In this document: positions 52,181-61,888 of the stretch, piece by piece
How the letters are laid out: every line of letters starts with the position of its first letter
How positions within the stretch are numbered: the stretch's first letter is position 1
From: Gammaproteobacteria bacterium
GTDB lineage: Bacteria > Pseudomonadota > Gammaproteobacteria > Pseudomonadales > Pseudohongiellaceae
Reading direction: 5' to 3'
DNA: 64,000 bases
Assembly: GCA_041395725.1 (NCBI GenBank)
Contig: JAWKZW010000001.1
Span: forward strand, 496,001-560,000
Made by a program: the position numbers and the translations under genes
Notes under the pieces: generated by a model
Seen by the model: only the letters and a program-made list of their open reading frames with translations
The model's database searches: none
What the model was told of the DNA's origin: nothing

Positions 52181-53116
52181 ATGGCAGCGTCCAAGCGATT
52201 CATTATTTCTATCATTATACTTCTGTCTCCATCGATTAATAATGCTGCGGAAATCGAAGGCGATATACCGATAGAATTGGTTAAAAGTTTAATCGAGCTT
52301 CCTCAGCTCGGAAACATACGATTCTATGATGAAATACCGACCGACTTTCCTCCGGTAACCATACCCACCGAATTTTCTATTGTTGGAGGGGTGGACATGG
52401 ATATACCTGGTTACTCTAGGGTTGTTGTTAAAAGTGAACTCGGCCTTAGTGACGGGATGTTTGTTCTCACGGAATCGTTGGAAGCTGATGGGTATATAAA
52501 ACATCCTGCCATGTCTTACCCAGAACGTGGGTTCACACCTGCGGTGTATTTACCGACACCGGTAAACCTATGCAACGATTGAACAGGGTCGATAAGCATT
52601 CGGGCCATGGAGAGAGGTAGTGTAAAGTTATATGTATTATTTGGAAGCAGGACCACCGTAGACTCAAGTGGGGATAACTGTCTTGACAGGGTTGCAGATC
52701 GGAATCAACAAATAGAGAGAATAACGACAAGTAGAAATTCTGGAATCCAGAGATATATTCCTGTAATGCGTTTACCACCAGAGCGAGGCACCATCTATCG
52801 CGGACTAGTCCCTAGTTCACGAAGTCGAGGATCTGATGATCGCTACACTATCGCGGCACAAACTCAATCTAGTCATTCTGCCAGTAGTATCTATAGCCAC
52901 ATATCAGACCAACTTGTCTCGCAAGGATGGAGTATCACAGATAAAGTGAGTGATACTTCTAGCCGTTGGCGCTCAACTACAGATGAAGGACATTTGATAT
53001 ATGGTGAATTTGAACTAACTCAAATAGATGATGATAAATTCAATCTTGAATTTATTATTAGCACAAATGACGGTCTGTTTATTACAAATCCAGCCGTTCC
53101 TGTTCCTATAAGGTAG
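52181..53116 (+). pseudogene. Exported hypothetical protein, frameshifted
   Basis: Two frames appear to be parts of one gene: 52181-52582 (signal peptide MAASKRFIISIIILLSPSINNAAE, then a beta-rich region) and 52607-53116 (VLFGSRTTVDSSGDNCLDRVADRNQQ, QLVSQGWSITD ... LIYGEFELTQIDDDKFNLEFII). The break is near 52575-52605. I do not recognise a family. The 3' end is close to the truncated IS6 copy 2. Confidence 0.55.
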
Positions 53117-53758
53117 GACAACTGGCTCTATTTTCGATTCAACCTAAGCCACCACGACATTGCAGATATGTTTGTTGCCAAACGTGCAATCGACGTGACT
53201 TTTGAAGCCATCCGGCTGTGGTGTAATAAATTTGGACAAGCATACGCCAAACGCCTGAAGTGAAGGCATCAAGGATTCGGTGATATATTCCACATTGACG
53301 AAGTCGTCGTGATGATCCGAGGTGTGCAACACTATCTCTGGCGAGCCGTCGACCAGGAGGGTGAAGTGGTGGATATATTCCTCCAGAAGAAACGTGATGG
53401 CGGTTCAGGTAAACGATTTTTCAGGCGTTTTTTGTGGAAATCTAAGAATTCGCCACGCGAAATTGCGACCGACAAATTGCGTAGTTATGAGGTCGCACAT
53501 CGAGAGTTATTATCCGATGCAATTCACGACTCGGATAGGTATTCGAACAATAAGGGGGAATTTTTTCATCAGCCAACGAGGGTGCGAGAAAGGGGTATGG
53601 GTAAGTTCAAATCGATGCAGCAAGCTAAGAGGTTATTAGACGCACATGCCGCTGTGAGTAATTTGTTCAACCTGGGGAGACACCTAGTCTCCGCGCAGAA
53701 TTATCAACTATTTCGGTTGCGTGCCTTTGCGTTCTGGGAATGGGCAGTGGCGATATGA
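53117..53758 (+). pseudogene. IS6-family transposase, truncated and with internal stop
   Basis: Reads WLYFRFNLSHHDIADMFVAKRAIDVTFEAIRLWCNKFGQAYAKRLK, an in-frame TGA, then RHQGFGDIFHIDEV-VVMIRGVQHYLWRAVDQEGEVVD and on to FWEWAVAI at 53758. It is a close relative of copy 1 but retains the complete C-terminus. The lost N-terminus and the stop make it inactive. Confidence 0.85.
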
Positions 53759-53811
53759 AGAAGTTAAACAACTAGTTTTTCTCGACTCTGAGCGTTAACT
53801 TGTCAATACCC
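53117..53811 (+). mobile_element. IS6-family element copy 2 (5' truncated)
   Basis: A second IS6-like copy in opposite orientation to copy 1. The right end GTTAACTTGTCAATACCC (53794-53811) matches the inverted repeats of copy 1, while the left end is missing. The transposase begins at about codon 22 of the full gene. Confidence 0.78.
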
Positions 53812-53849
53812 GATAGAAAGATTCCGCTAATACTGAAAAGGAAATAAGT

Positions 53850-54323
53850 ATGAGTACGACTATTGATATAGGTATAGGATCCAAAGACCGGGAGGCGATT
53901 GCCGAAGGTCTAAAGCATCTGCTTGCTGATTCCTACACGCTATACTTGCAGACGCACAATTTCCACTGGAACGTGGTTGGTCCACAGTTCCGCGAATTGC
54001 ACTTGATGTTTGAAGAGCACTACACCGAACTTGCCATGGCCGTCGACGAGATTGCCGAACGAATTAGAACTCTGGATGTGGCAGCCCCAGGCACCTACAA
54101 GGAATTCGCCAGGCTCAGCAGCATCAAGGAAGTGGATGGTGTGCCAGAGGGTGGAAAGATGGTGGATATTCTCACCGACGGGCATGAAAAAGTAGTAAAA
54201 ACCTGTCGCAAGGTTCTGTCCATCGCCCAGGAAGCCGACGACGAATCCACCGCAGCCCTGGTCTCGGATCGCATGCGGGTTCACGAGAAAACGGCCTGGA
54301 TGTTGCGAGCCCTGAATAAATAG
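53850..54323 (+). CDS. dps: Dps-family DNA-protection ferritin
   Basis: A 157-residue protein with the Dps signature: LQTHNFHWNVVGPQFRELHLMFEEHYTELAMAVDEIAERIRTL, where His, Asp/Glu of the inter-subunit ferroxidase site are seen. It forms dodecamers that bind iron and use H2O2, and coat DNA. It sits 38 bases right of the IS6 copy and is transcribed toward the persulfide dioxygenase gene (convergent). It fits the oxidative-stress theme of the island. Confidence 0.93.
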   Translation: MSTTIDIGIGSKDREAIAEGLKHLLADSYTLYLQTHNFHWNVVGPQFRELHLMFEEHYTELAMAVDEIAERIRTLDVAAPGTYKEFARLSSIKEVDGVPEGGKMVDILTDGHEKVVKTCRKVLSIAQEADDESTAALVSDRMRVHEKTAWMLRALNK

Positions 54324-54401
54324 GCTGTTGCTCCGGAGGGTATCTCCGGGGCAGCTTGTTCGAGTTTTACGGTTAACAGGTGGCTCTACGGCCAGGGTGA
54401 A

Positions 54402-55484
54402 TCAGGAATCTCCGCCCGTGATACTGTGAGGGACGGCACTGGCATTCCAGCGTAATACTCCGCCGAAAATGTTAGCCACCTGCTCGTGCCCGGCTTCCTT
54501 GAGAATGTTGATGGCAAGGGCCGAGCGCTTGCCGGAGCGACATAGGGTCACTACCGGCTTCTCGGTCGGGACTTCATCAACCCGATTCCGCAACTCTGAT
54601 AGTGGAATGAAAATCGCGTTGTCCAGCGCCATCATGGTTTCGTCCAGTTCTTCCGGTTCCCGCACATCCAGAATGGTGACGGAAGGCTGATTCTGCATCA
54701 CCCAGATCGGCTCTACCTCGGGAACACCGGCATAGCTGATGCGAAGGTCCGCCCAGTCGGTTTCCGGTGGCATTTCCCCGGATTCCGGTTTTCCACAACG
54801 CAGGTTATTGGGCACCGCTTCATCGATTTTTTTCGGGTGTGGCAGTTGCATGGCGTTCATGTATTTGACGAAATCGTTCTCATTCGCCTCACCACCGACG
54901 CGGGCATTGAACGCCTTTTCTTCGCCAATGGTGGACTGGGTCCGACCGTTGTAGTCATGGGCCGGGAACACTGCGCAGTCATCCGGCAAGGTAAACAGCT
55001 GTTCGGTAATGGAATGATACAGGCGTGAGGCGTTGCCCTGTTGAAAGTCGCTGCGGCCGCAACCGCGTATGAGCAGAGCGTCACCGGTGAATACCCGGGA
55101 CTTGTCGGACAGGACGAAACTCATACAGCCGTTGGTGTGTCCCGGTGTGGAACGCGCTTCCAGAGTCACTCCCTCGATGCCGAACGACTCACCGTGCTGC
55201 AGGCCGATATCCATATTCTCGGCGCCGGCAGCGGCTGAAATGGCGATCTTACAGCCGGTTTTCTGCTTCAGCAGCCAGGCAGCGGTGATATGGTCGGCGT
55301 GGGCATGAGTGTCTGCAACCAGTTTCAGGGTCAGCCCAAGTTCCCGCAGCATGGCCAGATCGCGCTGGAACTGCTCGAATACCGGATCGATCAGCAGCGC
55401 TTCGCGGCTGGTCTCATCCGCCAGCAGGTAGGTGTAGGTGGAAGAGGTGGAATCGTACAGTTGTCTGAAGATCATGGAACTCAC
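54402..55484 (-). CDS. Persulfide dioxygenase-rhodanese fusion (ETHE1-like)
   Basis: A 360-residue protein. Residues 1-245 are a metallo-beta-lactamase domain with THAHADHIT and the GHTNGCMSF, FTGDALL and VFPAHDY blocks of ETHE1 persulfide dioxygenases (mononuclear iron, His-Asp). Residues about 255-350 are a rhodanese domain with catalytic Cys in VTLCRSGKRSA. Such fusions oxidise glutathione persulfide to sulfite and exchange sulfur. It would handle sulfide in the cytoplasm. An RBS is weak, and the start at 55484 is taken from domain alignment. Confidence 0.92.
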   Translation of the reverse strand: MSSMIFRQLYDSTSSTYTYLLADETSREALLIDPVFEQFQRDLAMLRELGLTLKLVADTHAHADHITAAWLLKQKTGCKIAISAAAGAENMDIGLQHGESFGIEGVTLEARSTPGHTNGCMSFVLSDKSRVFTGDALLIRGCGRSDFQQGNASRLYHSITEQLFTLPDDCAVFPAHDYNGRTQSTIGEEKAFNARVGGEANENDFVKYMNAMQLPHPKKIDEAVPNNLRCGKPESGEMPPETDWADLRISYAGVPEVEPIWVMQNQPSVTILDVREPEELDETMMALDNAIFIPLSELRNRVDEVPTEKPVVTLCRSGKRSALAINILKEAGHEQVANIFGGVLRWNASAVPHSITGGDS

Positions 55485-55576
55485 CTTGCGTCGGTAGTGC
55501 CCACAGAAGGAGCGGATTCATAATAGGGACAGATTTATTTTACCTGAAAACAGATCTGTCCCTGTTATGGGGCAGG

Positions 55577-56137
55577 CTAGGTTGTTACGGTGTAGACCCT
55601 GGGGTCGTAGGCTGCGTGCCTGGACAGTATTTCGAGTGCCAGTTTTTCCTTTTCTTCGTCTCGGGTTCGGACGAAAAGCAGCAGGTGACCTTCATCGACC
55701 TGTTCTTCCAGGTACTCTGCGTCACTCTCATGGATAATAACCGCCAGCAGCGCTCCGATGCCGCTGAAAACTGCGGTAGTGGCGGCAGCGGCAGCGACAG
55801 CTCCGCCCAGAATGCCGGCTGAGGCGACGACGGCTCCGCCGGCAACCGCGGCCCCGGTCATATACAGCGTGCCGACCAGTGCATGTACGGTATCGCCAAC
55901 CGATTTCTTCGCCACGAAGGCAGTATCCGGTGCTTCGGGATCGGCTGAATCCTCGTTGATTTCCTCGTACAGATGCCCAAGCTTCTGTCTTACTGTGAAC
56001 TTTCCAGCCAGCAGGCCGATTTCATCATGTTGAAACCCTGCGTCCTGCAGGTCCTGGATGGTTTCTTCCAGTTTTTCGGAACCGAAAAAGATTCCCACCG
56101 CTTCGCGGATCGGTGCTATGGTCGAAGGCTCGGACAT
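55577..56137 (-). CDS. Glycine-zipper stress protein (general stress 17M-like)
   Basis: A 186-residue protein: an N-terminal alpha/beta domain (AVGIFFGSEKLEETIQDLQDAGFQHDEIGLLAG), a Gly/Ala-rich membrane-inserting zipper (AAVAGGAVVASAGILGGAVAAAAATTAVFSGIGALLA, about 98-134), and a second alpha/beta part (YLEEQVDEGHLLLFVRTRDEEKEKLALEIL). This layout is seen in YflT/GsiB-like heat- and stress-induced proteins. The precise function is not known. Confidence 0.7.
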   Translation of the reverse strand: MSEPSTIAPIREAVGIFFGSEKLEETIQDLQDAGFQHDEIGLLAGKFTVRQKLGHLYEEINEDSADPEAPDTAFVAKKSVGDTVHALVGTLYMTGAAVAGGAVVASAGILGGAVAAAAATTAVFSGIGALLAVIIHESDAEYLEEQVDEGHLLLFVRTRDEEKEKLALEILSRHAAYDPRVYTVTT

Positions 56138-56310
56138 TGTGCGCTCCTCAATTGTTAGGATTACAAGGAAACTTTGTGTTGTTGAAACTGCGAATTCGAA
56201 CTATATCCCAAAAATTGCGTGAATATCTGATTTGTCACAAAAACTAATCTTTCCGGTATTGAGAATGCTTGGATAATTGTCACAGGAATCCCCAATTGAT
56301 CAGTAGTTCC
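56138..56310. other. Short intergenic region before the stress-protein gene
   Basis: About 170 bases. It must hold the promoter of the glycine-zipper gene and the end of the ZIP gene. No distinct repeat or hairpin. Confidence 0.35.
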
Positions 56311-57048
56311 TTAATTGATCAGGTGTAGCTCCAGCATCAACAAGAGTCCGCCAAGGAACGCCAGATAACTGATTAAGTTGCTGCGAAAATTCTCATGTTT
56401 GTTGATTTCGGGTACCAGGTCAGACGCGCCGATGTAAATAAAGTTGCCGGCCGCAAAGGGTATGAGAAACGCGATATCAAAACTGAAAGCCAGCGTGTAA
56501 GTCAGCAATCCTCCCAGTAGAAAGGTTAGACCGGAAATAAAATTGAATAAAAGGGCGTTACGCTTGTCCCAACCGCCATGCAGCAGGATGCTGAAGTCAC
56601 CCAGCTCCTGGGGGATCTCGTGGGCCGCGGCAGCCAGCCATGCCAAGATTCCGAGGCGAATGTCAACCAGGAACGTACCTGCGATAGCGAGTCCGCCAAC
56701 GAAGTTATGTAATCCGTCGCCGATGAGGATCAGGTAGGTCAGAGGCTCACGACAACTGCTTTGCGACCGGTGGCAATGATGCCAGTGCAGTAGTTGCTCC
56801 AAGGCGAAGAAAACACTGAATCCCATGGCCAGCCAGGCGAACACCTGCAGGTCTGTTTCAAGCTCGGTCAGTGCCGCGGGGATCATATGGAAAAAAGCGC
56901 CGCCCAATAGCGACCCCGCAGCGAAAGCAACCAGCGGCAGCATTAGCTGCTGCAGAGTTTCCTCTTTCAACAGTAAAGTGATGCTGCCTACCATGGCGAT
57001 CAACGCCATGGCCAGGCCACTTCCTGCAATCCAGTAGAATACTGACAT
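56311..57048 (-). CDS. ZIP-family metal (zinc) transporter
   Basis: A 245-residue inner-membrane protein with about eight helices. The metal-binding helices are visible: ILIGDGLHNFVGGLAIAG (helix 4) and AAAAHEIPQELGDFSILL (helix 5), with His and Glu ligands, and a His-rich loop HWHHCHRSQS before helix 4. It should import Zn or similar ions. It is part of the stress block and is transcribed to the left like its neighbours. Confidence 0.93.
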   Translation of the reverse strand: MSVFYWIAGSGLAMALIAMVGSITLLLKEETLQQLMLPLVAFAAGSLLGGAFFHMIPAALTELETDLQVFAWLAMGFSVFFALEQLLHWHHCHRSQSSCREPLTYLILIGDGLHNFVGGLAIAGTFLVDIRLGILAWLAAAAHEIPQELGDFSILLHGGWDKRNALLFNFISGLTFLLGGLLTYTLAFSFDIAFLIPFAAGNFIYIGASDLVPEINKHENFRSNLISYLAFLGGLLLMLELHLIN

Positions 57049-57315
57049 ATCTCAACTCTGTTCAGCTCACCTTTACCGTGCTATTTGACAGTGACCGTTG
57101 TTGAAGATGTTGCAAAAAACGCGGATTCAACAGTCAATTCACTGAAAGGCACAAATTGATCCATGCAGCCGGAGCGTAAGCCATGGCATTAATTCGATCA
57201 TTAGCAGCTGGAGCCAAACCCAATTAGGCAGCATCTACCGATACATCTCGATTCACAGGTTCATTGCCCGCATCTATTGCCCGAATTCGCCATCCTTGTA
57301 CTTCCCTTTGATTTT

Positions 57316-57543
57316 TCAAGGTTTATACAACTGGTTATCAAGGGTGGCGTGATATTCCGTCAATACATCCAGATTTTGCCAGGGGATACGAAGTTTGTCC
57401 TCCGCCATTTCTGCAGCAGCTACTATCGCCGGAAAGCGTGCCTGGTGTTTTTCCAGCCTGGCAGCTTCTTTCTGGCACCAGGAAACTGGTTCCTGGATGT
57501 TCTCTCCCAGGCTACCCGTGGCAAGGTACTTCTGAACACTCAC
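57316..57543 (-). other. Unassigned minus-strand open stretch
   Basis: A 75-codon frame (ending KLRIPWQNLDVLTEYHATLDNQLYKP) with helical, charged composition. It is antisense to, and partly overlaps, the IS91 remnant, so it may be the C-terminal end of a gene disrupted by the insertion. No family recognised. Confidence 0.3.
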
Positions 57544-57833
57544 CTTATTTTATTGCCCGACTGGCCGCCCTGGTGCCGAAACTCAGAGTCAACCTTACCC
57601 GTTTCCATGGTGTGTTCGCGCACAAAAGTAAAAACCGGGCACTGATAGCCGCTTCGAAACGGGGCAAATACCCTAGAAAGAACCAGGCTGAGCGCCTGAA
57701 ACGGGTATTCAATATCGCCATTGAAACCTGCGAGTAGTATCAGGGCTCGGTTAGGATTATCGCTTGCATAGAAGACCCGGCGGTGATTCGGCAGATACAG
57801 GCGCATCTGAACAGCCGGAAGTCTGTCAACTAA
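57540..57833 (+). pseudogene. IS91-family transposase, C-terminal remnant
   Basis: Reads PYFIARLAALVPKLRVNLTRFHGVFAHKSKNRALI, then KRVFNIAIETCE, an in-frame TAG (57735-57737), then YQGSVRIIACIEDPAVIRQIQAHLNSR to a TAA at 57831. N-L-T-R-F-H-G-V-F and A-C-I-E-D-P-x-V-I are the closing blocks of IS91-type transposases. The rest of the gene is absent. Confidence 0.85.
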
Positions 57834-58500
57834 CAAGCATTGCTACCACCCGAGGGCGGGCCGCCGCAACTTAGCTTGTCCAGCTAAAAGTAACGACCTG
57901 AGTAAAGACGAGTATAAACAGCCTGTCAGGGACGGTGGTCGGTTTGCTTTCGACCCGATAACTAACCATGCCCGATTTACAATCAAATGATGGCGCAATC
58001 GGCAAAGCAGAGGAGGCGATTTTCCAGAGGCTTTGAAATATTTCAGACTGTTGGAGAGCGGACGATCACGAAGCTGGACAACGTGCAGGTTATGAAATGG
58101 CTTTTGTTCTCCTTATAAGCCTGGTCCTGCTGTGCTGTCGAGGCGGGCAGTTCGTCACCTGGGTGATCCCATCGACTCCGGAGTATGAACTGCTTTGCCC
58201 GAAATGGAATTCGTCCGTTATGACATTCGGTGCAGTCTGTGCCAGGGCTGATCAGTTTCCATATAGTGAATTTTCAACAAATTGCAACATTGAACCGTTA
58301 TTCTCGTAACTTTCATTGTTACGAGCCTGCAAACCGGGTTTAATCTCTAAGGAACCTCTGATTACATGGAACTTCTCTGCAGGCCAGAGGTATTCCATGT
58401 AGTCTGAAGTTACTTCTCTATCCCAACTATAATAACCTTCCCTGGCGCATCGGCCTGGCCCTCCTGATGTCGCCTGACTTACCGTTGACAGGAGAATCTT
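57834..58500. other. Intergenic upstream of katG
   Basis: About 670 bases after the IS91 end and before katG, without a supported gene. A 70-codon frame at 58097-58309 lacks recognisable motifs. The katG promoter and any OxyR site must be in the last 200 bases, but I could not define them. Confidence 0.4.
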
Positions 58501-60684
58501 ATGACTACCACCAACCCCGATGCTACGGGTAAATGCCCGATCATGCATGGCGGCGCCACAGCGGCGGGCCAGTCCAACATGGACTGGTGGCCGAAAGCGC
58601 TCAAACTGGACATTCTGCATCAGCACGATACCAAGTCCAATCCCATGGGAAAGGACTTTAACTATCGCGAAGAAGTGAAAAAGCTGGATGTCGATGCGCT
58701 GAAAAAGGATCTGCATGCCCTGATGACCGACAGCCAGGAGTGGTGGCCTGCGGACTGGGGCCATTATGGTGGTTTGATGATCCGAATGGCCTGGCACGCG
58801 GCCGGTTCTTATCGCGTAGCCGACGGCCGTGGCGGCGGTGGTACCGGCAATCAGCGTTTTGCTCCGCTGAATTCCTGGCCGGATAATGTCAACCTGGACA
58901 AGGCCCGCCGACTGTTGTGGCCGATCAAGAAAAAGTACGGAAACCGGATCAGCTGGGCCGACCTGATTATCCTGGCCGGCAATATCGCCTACGAATCAAT
59001 GGGACTGGAAACCTTTGGCTTCGCCTTCGGACGCGAGGATATCTGGCATCCCGAGATTGATACGTACTGGGGTTCGGAGAAGGAATGGCTGGCGCCCTCT
59101 GGCGGGCCCGACAGCCGTTACTCCGGTACTGAAGACCGCGACTCGCTGGAAAATCCACTCGCGGCTGTGATGATGGGCCTGATTTACGTGAACCCGGAAG
59201 GGGTGGACGGAAATCCTGATCCACTCAAAACCGCCCATGATGTGCGGGTCACTTTCGCACGTATGGCCATGAACGATGAGGAAACCGTGGCATTGACTGC
59301 AGGCGGGCATACGGTAGGCAAGTGCCATGGTAATGGAGACGCCGCTTTGTTGGGGCCTGACCCGGAAGCCGCCGGTGTCGAGGACCAGGGTCTGGGCTGG
59401 ATCAACAAGTCCAAACGAGGTATTGGCCGCGACAGTGTGACCAGCGGCATCGAAGGTGCTTGGACCACGCACCCGACCAGATGGGATAACGGCTACTTCT
59501 ATCTGTTGCTGAATTACGATTGGGAACTTAAGAAAAGTCCGGCCGGGGCTTGGCAGTGGGAACCGATCAATATCAAGGAGGAGGATAAGCCGGTCGACGT
59601 GGAAGATCCCTCCATTCGTTACAACCCGATCATGACCGATGCGGATATGGCAATGAAGATGGATCCGGAATACCACAAGATTGCCGAACGTTACTATCAG
59701 GACCCGGAGTACTTCTCGGAGATGTTCGCCCGTGCCTGGTTTAAGCTTATTCACCGCGACATGGGTCCGAAATCCCGTTATATTGGACCGGATATTCCCG
59801 CTGAAGATCTTATCTGGCAGGATCCGGTCCCGGTTGGCAGCACTGACTACGATATCGCGGCGGTGAAGGCGAGGATCGCGGCTAGTGACCTTTCCATCAG
59901 CGACAGGGTGGCCACTGCCTGGGACAGCGCCCGTACCTTCCGAAAATCCGACCTGAGAGGCGGTGCCAATGGTGCCAGACTGCGACTTGACCCGCAGAAG
60001 AATTGGGAAGGTAACGAGCCGGCACGACTGGGCAGGGTTCTTGCGGTGCTGGAGCCCATCGCCGAAGAAACCGGCGCCAGCGTCGCAGATGTGATTGTGC
60101 TGGCCGGAAATCTGGGTATCGAGCAGGCTGCCAGGGCAGCCGGCTACGAGATCGAGGTTCCCTTCGCGCCCGGTAGAGGTGATGCTTCCCAGGCGATGAC
60201 GGAGGTTGAGTCCTTCGCATTCCTGGAGCCGCTTCACGATGGCTACCGAAACTGGCTCAAGAAAGACTATAACGTCAGTGCCGAAGAGCTGCTGCTGGAT
60301 CGCACCCAGCTGATGGGTCTGACAGCGCCGGAAATGACGGTGCTGGTTGGCGGTATGCGGGTCCTGGACACCAACCACGGTGGGACCAGGCATGGTGTGT
60401 TTACCGACAATCCGGGTGTATTGAGTAACGATTTCTTCGTTACCCTGACAGACATGACGTTCACCTGGGTGCCGGTGTCGGATAATCTGTATGAAATCCG
60501 TGATCGCAAGACCGGCGCTACTCGCTGGACTGCAAGCCGTATCGATCTGGTATTCGGGGCCAACTCGATTTTGCGTGCCTGCACCGAGGTCTATGCACAG
60601 GATGACAACAAGGAAAAATTCGTTCGGGACTTCATCGCCGCCTGGACCAAGGTCATGAACGCCGACCGTTTCGACCTGAGCTGA
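58501..60684 (+). CDS. katG: Catalase-peroxidase KatG
   Basis: A 727-residue bifunctional heme enzyme. In the N-terminal half R95, W98 and H99 (RMAWH) make the distal site; Y229 (GLIYVNPEG) and M255 (ARMAMNDEE) complete the Met-Tyr-Trp crosslink; GGHTVGKCHG gives the proximal His. The C-terminal half repeats the fold without heme and ends NADRFDLS. An AGGAG precedes the ATG by 6 bases. It detoxifies H2O2 and peroxynitrite and fits the Dps and nitrosative stress genes of the island. Confidence 0.96.
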   Translation: MTTTNPDATGKCPIMHGGATAAGQSNMDWWPKALKLDILHQHDTKSNPMGKDFNYREEVKKLDVDALKKDLHALMTDSQEWWPADWGHYGGLMIRMAWHAAGSYRVADGRGGGGTGNQRFAPLNSWPDNVNLDKARRLLWPIKKKYGNRISWADLIILAGNIAYESMGLETFGFAFGREDIWHPEIDTYWGSEKEWLAPSGGPDSRYSGTEDRDSLENPLAAVMMGLIYVNPEGVDGNPDPLKTAHDVRVTFARMAMNDEETVALTAGGHTVGKCHGNGDAALLGPDPEAAGVEDQGLGWINKSKRGIGRDSVTSGIEGAWTTHPTRWDNGYFYLLLNYDWELKKSPAGAWQWEPINIKEEDKPVDVEDPSIRYNPIMTDADMAMKMDPEYHKIAERYYQDPEYFSEMFARAWFKLIHRDMGPKSRYIGPDIPAEDLIWQDPVPVGSTDYDIAAVKARIAASDLSISDRVATAWDSARTFRKSDLRGGANGARLRLDPQKNWEGNEPARLGRVLAVLEPIAEETGASVADVIVLAGNLGIEQAARAAGYEIEVPFAPGRGDASQAMTEVESFAFLEPLHDGYRNWLKKDYNVSAEELLLDRTQLMGLTAPEMTVLVGGMRVLDTNHGGTRHGVFTDNPGVLSNDFFVTLTDMTFTWVPVSDNLYEIRDRKTGATRWTASRIDLVFGANSILRACTEVYAQDDNKEKFVRDFIAAWTKVMNADRFDLS

Positions 60685-60776
60685 ACAACAACAAAATCCT
60701 GCAACCGCAGCCACCCCACACCGGGATCTTGGACGGTGCGGGGCGTCTGCTTCGATCAGCCGCCCCTCTCGCCGGA

Positions 60777-61045
60777 TCAGGTCTTGTCCTGGTTCCGGGC
60801 GGCGTCCAGCATACTGCGGATCCGTGCCACTTCTTCTTCGCTCAGACCCCGATAGTGCAGCAGGGCCATCATCAGTTTCTCCGGGTTGCCACCGCAGGAC
60901 TTGTCTACCATCTCGGCCACACGCTGTCCCAGGTTGACGTCCCGGGGGACGGTGGCCGAGTAATGAAAACTGCGTCCCTGCTTGCGGATTTCCAGCCAGC
61001 CTTTTCCCGCATGCGTTCCAGCAATCTTTGTGCTTTTAAGAAGAA
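60777..61045 (-). pseudogene. BlaI/MecI-type regulator, C-terminal remnant
   Basis: The frame to 60777 encodes KGWLEIRKQGRSFHYSATVPRDVNLGQRVAEMVDKSCGGNPEKLMMALLHYRGLSEEEVARIRSMLDAA, the C-terminal half of BlaI/CopY-type repressors. The preceding part continues in another frame (LLERMREK at about 61.0 kb), so a one-base frameshift split it, and the DNA-binding N-terminus is missing. It is convergent with katG. Confidence 0.7.
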
Positions 61046-61118
61046 TAAAAGGTGTCCTCAGTCTTTGCTCAATGCCTTCCTCGTTAAGATATCTGGACTT
61101 GTGGCTAGTCGGTTGCAC

Positions 61119-61349
61119 AACCCGCTGATATTGTGGTGTTTCTATATTCCATCTGAAAATTAAGCGAGAGTTGCGGACAGTCTAATTGTGGCATGTATTC
61201 TGGCGAACCAAGTAGCGAAGTGCATGTTTAGTAAGAAACGGGCTAATTTTCACTCAATAGCGCACAAATTAAGTTGTTTATGGCATCGTCCAATGTCGTA
61301 ACTCATCGTTATACATAAGGATTTAACTTACTGGAAAATCTCCGAACCA
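61119..61349. other. Intergenic, AT-rich
   Basis: About 230 bases with no gene or clear motif between the BlaI-type remnant and the 80-nt direct repeat. Confidence 0.4.
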
Positions 61350-61428
61350 GATACTCGCATTGTCACTCCGAGGCTCCGAATTTCGCTCTGGTTAAGACTC
61401 CCGCCAGGGGTCGGACTACACTGGCTGT
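61350..61428. repeat. 80-nt direct repeat copy 2
   Basis: Matches 42512-42591 at about 60 of 78 positions in the same orientation, including TAAGACTCCC and GACTACACTG. It closes the accessory island on the right. Confidence 0.75.
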
Positions 61429-61529
61429 TAATTTGCGGTGAAAATCGACCCTTGAAGCCCATCTTAATCACTTGCAAGCACTCGTGCTTGGGGGGCTACT
61501 TGTCGATATAAAGATGGCTGAGAGTCGGA

Positions 61530-61690
61530 TCAATCGAACAGGCGACGCAACTCCTTGACCACCGCATGAAATAGACCAGTACGTCCATCGGCTTGTCGCA
61601 GTGGCAACACGCCGCCATCGCTGGAGATATCAGATATCGTCGCCACTAACCTCCCCTTCAACCCGGCGCCGAAAAACACGTGGAAATGCA
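61530..61690 (-). pseudogene. Possible IS1380-type transposase N-terminal fragment
   Basis: On the minus strand an open frame reads FFGAGLKGRLVATISDISSDGGVLPLRQADGRTGLFHAV before a stop at 61530. The S-S-D-G-G-x-L-x-L-R-x-x-D-x-R-x-G-L pattern is that of the N-terminus of IS1380-group DDE transposases. Only this piece is present. Confidence 0.45.
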
Positions 61691-61807
61691 AGCGAAGTCT
61701 GGTAGCATTCTGTCCCGGCAGGTCCTTGGCTGGAATTCTTTGTTTGCACCTTGAAAGATAAGTTCAAATATCGATTCGACATTTTTCATGAAATATGCGG
61801 TTTGATA

Positions 61808-61832
61808 TGTGGAACGTACGTGGAACTCAAAA
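61808..61832 (+). repeat. Direct repeat left of the tRNA fragment
   Basis: A 25-nt unit starting TGTGGAACGTACGTGGAAC. It matches 62027-62051 at 21 of 25 positions, in the same orientation. The unit itself contains a repeated GTGGAAC. It may be an integrase arm site. Confidence 0.65.
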
Positions 61833-61888
61833 CAGGAAATACCAGTTAACGCATTGTATTTATTGATAAAATGTCGACGTCCAGAGAT

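Noticed and set aside
58996..60714. Long 572-codon frame antisense to katG
   Set aside because: It is the shadow of a high-GC gene; katG is fully supported by motifs.
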